Origin: Chryseosolibacter sp966095595
Lineage (GTDB): Bacteria; Bacteroidota; Bacteroidia; Cytophagales; Cyclobacteriaceae
Assembly: GCA_966095595.1 (NCBI GenBank)
Contig: CBHTUB010000138.1
Coordinates: forward strand, 1 to 12,434
Reading direction: 5' to 3'
Length of the DNA: 12,434 nt
In this document: piece after piece, positions 6,346-12,434 of the stretch
Layout of the letters: every line of letters starts with the position of its first letter
Position numbering within the stretch: position 1 is the first letter of the stretch
Made by a program: the position numbers and the translations under genes
Notes under the pieces: generated by a model
Databases searched by the model: none
Told to the model about the DNA's origin: nothing
What the model saw: the letters and a program-made list of their open reading frames with translations, nothing else

Positions 6346-7788
6346 TTGAGCAAAATCAAAAAACTGGCCGGCGAAACAGTCCTCTATGGTCTTGGCAGCA
6401 TTCTCCCCAGGTTTCTCAATTTTCTGCTTGTTCCACTACACACATCGGTGTTCGGTGCGGCAGCCTATGGAGACTTCACCTTTATATTCTCCTACGTCGC
6501 CGTATTCAACATCATCTTCACTTTCGGTATGGAAACCGCGTACTTCCGGTTTTCGAATAAGGAAGGCGCAAACGAGCGACACATTTTCAATCTCACCCAG
6601 ACGGTGGTCTGCGCGATAAGCCTGTTCTTCTCCATTATTTTCTTTTTGAACTTCAACGCCATCATTGCCTGGTTTGAGATCGGCGACAACAGGGAGATCC
6701 TCACATACATGATCCTGATCATGTTCGTGGATGCCATCGTTGCCATACCATTCGCAAGGTTGAGGCTTCAGAAAAGACCAATGAAGTTCGCCCTGGGCAG
6801 GCTGATCAATATCGGGTTGCTGGTTGGGCTAAACCTGTATTTTCTTTTGTTCTCCGGCTTCACTCCGAAACTCGAGTACGTATTTCTGGCCAACCTAATC
6901 GCAAATGCGTTCTACCTGCTCTTCTTTTTCAGGGAACTTGCTTCATGGCGACCCGCCTATGACAAAAATATCTCACCCGCGATATTCTCGTATTCCTATC
7001 CAGTGATGCTTACAGGAGTAGCAGGGATGATCAATGAAAATCTCTCGCGGATGACACTGAAGCTTTGGTTACCGAAAGATTTTTATCAGAACCCCAAGGT
7101 AGCGCTCGGGATCTTCGGCGCTGCGTATAAATATTCAGTATTGATGAACCTTGCGATACAGGCCTTCAGGTATGCAGCGGAGCCTTTTTTCTTCGCACAG
7201 TCGACTGAGAAAAATTCTCCACAATTGTTTGCCCGCGTAAATCACTATTTCATAATTGTCTGCTGTATCCTTTTATTGGGAGTATCGATCAATCTTGATG
7301 TACTTAAATTCTTTCTCGGAAGGGAGATCTTCTGGGAAGGACTGCACATCGTTCCGATACTATTGCTTGCCTATCTGTGCCTCGGCGTCTACTACAACTA
7401 TTCCGTTTGGTTCAAGCTTACGGATCGCACACACTTCGGCACGATCATCACCGTTGTGGGACTCGTTGTTACGATCGGTGGAAACTATGTGCTGATTCCG
7501 GTTCTGGGATATCTGGGCTCCAGCATTGTAGCATTGATCTGTTACTTCACCATGATGATGCTATGCTACTGGTTTGGACAAAAATATTTTCCTATTCCCT
7601 ATACGATTGTCAAAGACTTCAGCTACATTATCATTACTACGGGGCTAATCTATGTCGTTTATGAAATTGATAAGCTGTTGGACCTGAACATGATTCTTTC
7701 AACAACATTTCATATTCTGATAATCGTAGTATACTCCGTGATCGTGTTCTTTATCGAGCGCAGAGATCTTTTCCTGAAACGGGCCTGA
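6346..7788 (+). CDS. Polysaccharide flippase, Wzx/MVF-type membrane protein
   Basis: This 480-residue integral inner-membrane protein has about 12-14 hydrophobic helices spread along its length and a short basic N-terminus (MSKIKKLAGE). The opening pattern, the GMETAYFRFSNKEG motif near residue 62 and the C-terminal half resemble Bacteroidota oligosaccharide flippases of the polysaccharide-synthesis/MVF superfamily. These move lipid-linked glycan units across the membrane for surface polysaccharide or cell-wall assembly. Start is TTG with a good ribosome site, 1 bp after the hydratase stop. A nucleotidyltransferase follows 64 bp later, consistent with a glycan role. No glycosyltransferase or polymerase genes are in view, so the substrate is unknown. 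A MurJ-like lipid II flippase role is possible but less supported. Confidence 0.85.
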   Translation: MSKIKKLAGETVLYGLGSILPRFLNFLLVPLHTSVFGAAAYGDFTFIFSYVAVFNIIFTFGMETAYFRFSNKEGANERHIFNLTQTVVCAISLFFSIIFFLNFNAIIAWFEIGDNREILTYMILIMFVDAIVAIPFARLRLQKRPMKFALGRLINIGLLVGLNLYFLLFSGFTPKLEYVFLANLIANAFYLLFFFRELASWRPAYDKNISPAIFSYSYPVMLTGVAGMINENLSRMTLKLWLPKDFYQNPKVALGIFGAAYKYSVLMNLAIQAFRYAAEPFFFAQSTEKNSPQLFARVNHYFIIVCCILLLGVSINLDVLKFFLGREIFWEGLHIVPILLLAYLCLGVYYNYSVWFKLTDRTHFGTIITVVGLVVTIGGNYVLIPVLGYLGSSIVALICYFTMMMLCYWFGQKYFPIPYTIVKDFSYIIITTGLIYVVYEIDKLLDLNMILSTTFHILIIVVYSVIVFFIERRDLFLKRA

Positions 7789-7852
7789 TTTTTTAAGAAT
7801 ATAAACCGCTGCTTGCGGCAGTATTAACTTATAACTTCTTAGAACTGTTAGT

Positions 7853-8857
7853 ATGAATATCATCATCCCAATGGCCGGCCTGGGTAAGCGGATGCGTCCC
7901 CATACCCTTACCGTTCCCAAACCACTTCTTCCTATTGCGGGAAAACCCATCGTGCACAGACTGGTTGAAGACATTGCAAAAGTTTGTCCCGAGAAGCTCG
8001 ACAATATCGGTTTCATCATCCACCCGAGTTTTGGAAAGGAGGTGGAGGAAAGCCTGAAAGCCATTGCTGCGGAGGTAGGTGCAAAAGGCCACATCTACTA
8101 CCAGAAAGAAGCGCTCGGGATTTCGCATGCCTTGCTTTTTGCAAAGGAGCTTTTCACCGGAAAGGTGGTCGTGGCCTTTGCCGATACGCTTTTCAAGGCT
8201 GACTTCAAGCTGGACACCAACCAGGATGGCATGATCTGGGTTCAGCAGGTGAAAGACCCTTCGCAATTTGGCGTCGTCAAATTGAATGACAAGGGAGAGA
8301 TCATCGAGATGGTTGAAAAACCCTCTTCATTCGTTTCCGATCTTGCCATCATCGGCATCTATTATTTTAAAGACGGCGATGCGCTGGCAAGGGAGATGCA
8401 ATACCTCATCGACAATGATATAAAGGAGAAAGGTGAATACCAGTTTACTACCGCCTTGCAGAACCTTACGAAGAAAGGTGCCCGCTTTAAACCAGGCCGA
8501 GTTTCAGAGTGGCTCGACTGCGGAAATAAAAATGTCACCGTACAGACGAACCAGCGATACCTGGAGTTCATCAAGGATCAGAAGCTTGTTTCACCAAAGG
8601 CGAAGATCCTCAACTCGATCATTATCCAGCCATGTTACATCGCCGATGAAGTCAGCATTGAAAACTCGGTGATCGGCCCTCACGTATCCATCGGGAAAGA
8701 TTCGAAGATCGTCGACAGCCGCGTGATCAATTCAATCATCCAAAATAATACATCTGTAAGCAAGGCCGTATTGGAAAATAGTATGTTGGGGAATTTCGTT
8801 AATTTTGAAAATCGGGCACTTGATTTGAGCCTCGGTGATTTCAATACTTTAACGTGA
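7853..8857 (+). CDS. Sugar-phosphate nucleotidyltransferase
   Basis: This cytoplasmic enzyme joins a sugar 1-phosphate to an NTP to make an NDP-sugar. The 334 residues start with the family signature: G9-x-G11-K-R-M-R15-P16, then P22-K23-P24 and G30-K31-P32. Further conserved points are QKEALGISHAL (84-94), the metal-binding D111 (in FADTLF, where most relatives have GD), EKP (155-157) and WLDCGN with D222. Residues ~250-320 carry short hexapeptide-like repeats (SIENSVIGPHVSIG), a left-handed beta-helix tail as in long RmlA or GDP-mannose enzymes. Whether it uses glucose, mannose or another sugar cannot be told. The 64-bp gap before it holds only a weak alternative hairpin (CCGC 7806-7809 / GCGG 7815-7818) and no clear promoter. 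Its TGA overlaps the next gene's GTG. Confidence 0.9.
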   Translation: MNIIIPMAGLGKRMRPHTLTVPKPLLPIAGKPIVHRLVEDIAKVCPEKLDNIGFIIHPSFGKEVEESLKAIAAEVGAKGHIYYQKEALGISHALLFAKELFTGKVVVAFADTLFKADFKLDTNQDGMIWVQQVKDPSQFGVVKLNDKGEIIEMVEKPSSFVSDLAIIGIYYFKDGDALAREMQYLIDNDIKEKGEYQFTTALQNLTKKGARFKPGRVSEWLDCGNKNVTVQTNQRYLEFIKDQKLVSPKAKILNSIIIQPCYIADEVSIENSVIGPHVSIGKDSKIVDSRVINSIIQNNTSVSKAVLENSMLGNFVNFENRALDLSLGDFNTLT

Positions 8858-10626
8858 ATCTGACTCAGCAGACATCAAAAAGAGCGTTTTGGAGTTGTTT
8901 GGCCCTAACATTTTTGTTGGCATTGCCGGTTTTTGCCCAAAAGAAGAAGAAAGGACCCGAAGATGCAGCTGCCGGGCTCAAGCTGAGAGAGTCTGAGTTT
9001 TACTTTACGGAGGGCGAAAAATTCTATATTCTTGAAGATTACGCTAAAGCGCTGATCTATTATCAACGCGCCATCGAGTCAAATCCGGAAAATGGAACCA
9101 TCCATTACAAAATTGCTGAAGTCCTGGCGCGAAGCAACAAGCCCGAAGATGTGGCAAAGGCAGCACTCAGCGTCGAGCGGGCCATTAAGCTTGACCCGAC
9201 CAACAAGTATTTTTACCTGAGCGCAGCGACAATCTATAACAGCCTTGCCAGGTTCGATAAGGCGGCCGAGACCTATGAGTCGATGCTCAGGGAGGTAAAA
9301 AATACGGAAGAATATCTTTACGAGCTTGCCGCAGTTTATCAGTACGCGAATAAGCCCGAATTGGCGATCGAAACCTACAACAGGGCAGAGAAAGCCTTCG
9401 GTGTCAATGAGATCTCGTCTGTTCAAAAAATGAGATTGTACCTCGATGCCGGAAAACAAAAGGAAGCGGTGGCCGAGGGAGAAAAACTTCTCAATGCATT
9501 TCCCGGCGAGGAGAAGTTTGTGATGGCTTTCGCGGAAGTCTTGTCGCAAAAGGGAATGCACGCCGAAGCGATATCATACCTGGAAAAATATCTGATGACC
9601 AACCCGGAATCTCCAAACGCCAGGATGCTGCTTGCCGGCTTCTATCGCGACAAAGGCGAGGAGATGAAAGCAAGGCCGTTGCTCATTCAACTGTTTGGCG
9701 ACGAATCCGTAGACCTTTCGAGTAAGCTGATCATGCTTGGAGCCTATAACGCAGAACTGAATTTTGCCAAATCAAAGGGGCAATCGGATCCCGCGAAGGA
9801 AGCATTCGCACTCAGCCTCCTGGATAGCTTGAGAAAGTCAACTCCGGGCGAACCTGCCGTACACATTGTGGGCGGTGACCTCTATCTGTCAACGGGACGT
9901 GTTCGCGAGGCACAGCAGGAGTATCAGGTGGCGATAGAGGATGGTGATGTCAATTTCGAAGTATGGGAAAACCTCTTGTACCTGGACATTCAGCTGGAAC
10001 AATTCGATCAGGCGCTCGCTCACGCCGAAGAGGCCCTCGTGTTATTCCCCAACCAGGCGATGATCCACTACTTTAGCGGCTTTGCCAATCTCCGGAAACG
10101 TAATTTTGAAGAATCGATTTTTGCGTTCGAACAGGCAAAGAAACTTGCTCCGGCCAACAACGCGCTGATTGCCGAGATCAACGGCATGCTGGGAGACGCT
10201 TATTACTCGGTAAAGAATTATTCGAAGTCGGACAAAGCCTACGACGATGCGCTTCAATTCAATCCTGATAACAATACTGTCCTGAATAACTACAGTTACT
10301 ATCTCGCCTTGCGCAAGGAAAATCTGGAGAAAGCTGAGAAGATGGCGTCGCAGCTCGTAAAAAACAATCCTGACAATGCTGCGTTCCTCGACACCTATGC
10401 GTGGGTTTTATTCGCGAGGGAAAAATATAAGGAAGCCCGGAAGGTCATTGAAAAAGCCATTGGCGGGGGTAAAGCCAACGCAACGCATTTCGAGCATTAC
10501 GGCGATATTCTATACAAGCTGGGAGAAGTTGACGCCGCGGTCATGCAATGGGAAAAGGCCCGGGGCCTGAATGCAAAAAGTGAAAACCTCACAAAAAAAA
10601 TAGCGAATAGAAAAATCTATGAATAA
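8854..10626 (+). CDS. Periplasmic TPR-repeat protein
   Basis: This 590-residue protein has a Sec signal peptide (residues 1-28, VFA|Q29) and then a Lys-rich stretch. Nearly all of the rest is tetratricopeptide repeats, clear at ~48-185 (EDYAKALIYYQRAIESNPEN), ~340-440 and ~445-585 (DKAYDDALQFNPDNN). It should form a superhelical scaffold for protein-protein contacts in the periplasm or at the outer membrane; no enzyme motif is seen. The start is GTG at 8854-8856, giving a 4-bp GTGA overlap with the preceding stop. It overlaps the following lipoprotein gene by 8 bp. The order TPR, DUF4292, EnvC-like suggests an envelope-assembly or cell-wall role, but this is inference from context. Confidence 0.88.
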   Translation: MNLTQQTSKRAFWSCLALTFLLALPVFAQKKKKGPEDAAAGLKLRESEFYFTEGEKFYILEDYAKALIYYQRAIESNPENGTIHYKIAEVLARSNKPEDVAKAALSVERAIKLDPTNKYFYLSAATIYNSLARFDKAAETYESMLREVKNTEEYLYELAAVYQYANKPELAIETYNRAEKAFGVNEISSVQKMRLYLDAGKQKEAVAEGEKLLNAFPGEEKFVMAFAEVLSQKGMHAEAISYLEKYLMTNPESPNARMLLAGFYRDKGEEMKARPLLIQLFGDESVDLSSKLIMLGAYNAELNFAKSKGQSDPAKEAFALSLLDSLRKSTPGEPAVHIVGGDLYLSTGRVREAQQEYQVAIEDGDVNFEVWENLLYLDIQLEQFDQALAHAEEALVLFPNQAMIHYFSGFANLRKRNFEESIFAFEQAKKLAPANNALIAEINGMLGDAYYSVKNYSKSDKAYDDALQFNPDNNTVLNNYSYYLALRKENLEKAEKMASQLVKNNPDNAAFLDTYAWVLFAREKYKEARKVIEKAIGGGKANATHFEHYGDILYKLGEVDAAVMQWEKARGLNAKSENLTKKIANRKIYE

Positions 10627-11371
10627 GTGCCAGCTGTTGCTACTGACAGGCCTTCTCCTGTTCGGTGCGGCATGTAGTAAAAAGACGATTTCCCCCGTGT
10701 TGCCCGCAGCAAAATCCTCACTCAACATCCAGGAAATTGATTTCGAATATTTTCACGGCAAAGCCAGAATGGTGTTGCGCGATGCCAATAAGGAACGTGA
10801 GGTAAAAGCAAATATCCGCGTAAGAAAGGACAGCGTTATATGGATGACGTTTTCCGTTATCGGCGTGCAGGGCGGCAAAGCACTGATCAATAAAGACTCC
10901 ATTACGATCGTTAGCAATGTCGATAAGGAGTACTATGTATTCGAGTATTCGGAGCTGTCTCAGCGATTTCACATGCAGATCAATTACGACCTGATCCAGG
11001 CTGCCATGCTCGGGAATCCGATGTTGCCGCGATCGGACAGTGACGAAGTTTCACAGGAAAGTTCCATGTATTTGCTCAAGCAAAGACTCGGCGACATCGA
11101 TGTAGTGAATTATGTCAACTCGTCGAGGCAAAAAATCGAGAAAGTCGAGATGAGGGAAGCCAACAGCAGCAATTCGCTTATCATCAACTATTCGAACTTT
11201 CAGCCGGTTGGAGACAAGCTATTTCCATACAACGGGACCATCAACCTCTTCTATAAGGCTGTGGCCGGCCTGCTGAACACGACCATTATCTTTGAATATA
11301 ATAAAGCTGAGGTAGGCGACAGAGAGTTGAAGTTTCCGTTCAATATTCCGAAAAGGTATGAGCGCAGGTAG
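10619..11371 (+). CDS. DUF4292 lipoprotein
   Basis: This 250-residue protein has a lipoprotein signal: hydrophobic residues 5-15, then GAAC with the modified cysteine at C19, followed by SKK. The rest resembles the DUF4292 family of Bacteroidota, with an early beta-rich segment (residues ~36-110: ARMVLRD, SVIWMTFSVIGVQGGKALI, SITIVSNVDKEYYVFEY) and a C-terminus ending LKFPFNIPKRYER. The strand pattern is reminiscent of the LolA/LolB lipoprotein-carrier fold, a possible but unproven link. It is probably anchored to the outer or inner membrane, facing the periplasm. The ATG at 10619 overlaps the TPR gene by 8 bp, and the next gene starts 14 bp before its TAG. Function is unknown; the tight coupling suggests a shared process with its two neighbours. 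Confidence 0.82.
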   Translation: MNKCQLLLLTGLLLFGAACSKKTISPVLPAAKSSLNIQEIDFEYFHGKARMVLRDANKEREVKANIRVRKDSVIWMTFSVIGVQGGKALINKDSITIVSNVDKEYYVFEYSELSQRFHMQINYDLIQAAMLGNPMLPRSDSDEVSQESSMYLLKQRLGDIDVVNYVNSSRQKIEKVEMREANSSNSLIINYSNFQPVGDKLFPYNGTINLFYKAVAGLLNTTIIFEYNKAEVGDRELKFPFNIPKRYERR

Positions 11372-12434
11372 AGTAACAATATTCGCCCTTTTATTGATTC
11401 TCCCGCTTGCTGCTTTCGCGCAAAAAAAAACAAAGGCGCAGTTGCAACGCGAGAAGCAGCAGAGTCTTGAAAAGATCAAGGAAGTTGAAAAGATCCTTTC
11501 CGAAACCGCAGCACGCAAGAAAAATTCAATCGGTGAATTGACTGCGCTCTCACAACGTATCGTCGAGCAAGAGAAACTGATCGAATCTATCAAGTCTGAG
11601 ATCAGCTTTTTGAATTCCGAGATCACCGAAAACAACGATATCATCGAAGCGCTCGAAGAGGATCTGGCAAAATTGAAGAAAGAATATGCTGCCATGCTCT
11701 ACGCAGCGCAAAAAGCAAACAACAGCACTACTCGCCTGACATTCCTGTTCTCTGCCGAGTCGTTCGATCAGCTGGTTATGCGACTTCGCTACATGGAACA
11801 ATACGGCGAAACGCGGAAGCTTCAGGCCGACCAGATCGTAAAGGTGCAGGACGAGCTTTCCGGTCAGGTGCGACTGATAGAGTCTCAGCGCACGGAAAAG
11901 AATACGCTGCTGGGTCAGCAGGTAAATGAAAACAACAGCCTGACCGAACTGAAAAAGAAGGAAAGTCAGCTGGTGAAGTCGCTCGAGAAAGAAGAGAAGA
12001 AACTGAAGAAAGATCTCGAAGAAACGAAGGACGCCCTGGCCATCCTCGACAAGAAGATCAATGAGATCATCAGGGAAGAGATGGAGCGGGAAGCGCTTGC
12101 GGCCAATTCAAAAAAGACCCTGGAGCTATCGTCTTCCTTCGAGGAGAACAAGAACAAGCTGCCGTGGCCGGTTGCTACAGGTTTCATTTCGCAGAAATTC
12201 GGGAGACAGAATCACCCTGTTTTGAAAGGCATTGTCATGCAGAATGATGGGGTAAATATCCAGACAAAGGAAAATGAGAAAGTGAAATCTGTCTTTGAGG
12301 GCGAGGTTCGGCGGGTTGCTTTTATTCCAACGCTCGGCAGCACCGTGATCATCAATCATGGAGAGTATTATTCGGTTTATACCGGCTTAAAGGAAGTTTA
12401 TGTTAAAGCCGGTCAGAAAGTCACCACCAAACAG
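11358..12434 (+). CDS. EnvC-like coiled-coil protein with degenerate LytM/M23 domain (3' truncated by window)
   Basis: The frame runs from ATG 11358-11360 to the window end, giving 359 residues without a stop. Residues 1-21 are a signal peptide (AFA|Q22). Residues ~25-115 and ~150-260 are long, charged coiled coils. From ~268 comes an M23/LytM fold (LPWPVATGFISQKFG, H286-P). The zinc motif HxxxD is replaced: N296-D-G-V-N300, and the YxHL histidine position is G343 (VYTGL). The final HxH motif would lie beyond the window. This matches EnvC-type amidase activators, which bind and switch on N-acetylmuramoyl-L-alanine amidases at division instead of cutting peptidoglycan themselves. It overlaps the DUF4292 gene by 14 bp. 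An active endopeptidase is unlikely. Confidence 0.88.
   Translation, partial: MSAGRVTIFALLLILPLAAFAQKKTKAQLQREKQQSLEKIKEVEKILSETAARKKNSIGELTALSQRIVEQEKLIESIKSEISFLNSEITENNDIIEALEEDLAKLKKEYAAMLYAAQKANNSTTRLTFLFSAESFDQLVMRLRYMEQYGETRKLQADQIVKVQDELSGQVRLIESQRTEKNTLLGQQVNENNSLTELKKKESQLVKSLEKEEKKLKKDLEETKDALAILDKKINEIIREEMEREALAANSKKTLELSSSFEENKNKLPWPVATGFISQKFGRQNHPVLKGIVMQNDGVNIQTKENEKVKSVFEGEVRRVAFIPTLGSTVIINHGEYYSVYTGLKEVYVKAGQKVTTKQ

Noticed and set aside
5808..6359. 183-residue open frame antisense to the enoyl-CoA hydratase
   Set aside because: It lies almost wholly on the opposite strand of a clear crotonase gene, has a Cys/Phe-rich composition typical of shadow frames and shows no family motif.
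7829..8266. 145-residue antisense frame over the nucleotidyltransferase
   Set aside because: It opposes the conserved N-terminal nucleotide-binding region of a confident gene and shows no motif of its own.
9079..9561. 160-residue antisense frame inside the TPR gene
   Set aside because: It lies entirely within a clearly coding TPR region and has no recognisable domain.
11219..11695. 158-residue antisense frame over the DUF4292 and EnvC-like genes
   Set aside because: The Ser/Phe-rich composition mirrors Glu/Lys coiled-coil codons on the plus strand; it is a shadow of the real genes.

Overview
The window looks like a Bacteroidota chromosome, most likely Cytophagales or a close relative. Three things point there: two secreted proteins with type IX secretion (T9SS) C-terminal sorting domains, signal peptides that consistently end in Ala|Gln, and an envelope gene row (flippase, sugar-nucleotide transferase, TPR protein, DUF4292 lipoprotein, EnvC/M23-like protein) of a kind I associate with this phylum. 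Base composition is moderate and similar throughout. I see no mobile element, CRISPR array, rRNA or tRNA.

Layout. 1-171 is the C-terminal end of an unrecognised gene. 242-2775 is a threonine catabolism locus: glycine C-acetyltransferase (kbl, minus strand), a 99-residue uncharacterised protein only 3 bp upstream of kbl in the same operon, and, divergently, an SDR-type L-threonine 3-dehydrogenase. Together the two enzymes convert threonine via 2-amino-3-ketobutyrate to glycine and acetyl-CoA. 2779-5156 holds two tandem minus-strand paralogs for secreted T9SS cargo. Each has a Cys-containing beta-repeat N-terminal domain I cannot assign, a fibronectin-like middle domain and a sorting domain. 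They are separated by a clear intrinsic terminator. 5157-5567 is non-coding and carries the two divergent promoters.

5568-12434 is a plus-strand gene row. A crotonase-family enoyl-CoA hydratase is followed 1 bp later by a polysaccharide flippase with a TTG start. After a 64-bp gap come a nucleotidyltransferase, a periplasmic TPR protein, a DUF4292 lipoprotein and a coiled-coil EnvC-like protein that runs off the window end. The last four genes overlap each other by 4, 8 and 14 bp, so they are almost certainly one transcript. The products suggest a cell-envelope module: glycan precursor activation and export, lipoprotein and TPR periplasmic factors, and an amidase activator with a degenerate LytM domain.

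Most of the content belongs to known families. The least explained parts are the N-terminal domain shared by the paired secreted proteins, the 99-residue protein fixed to kbl, and the tightly overlapping TPR-DUF4292-EnvC set.
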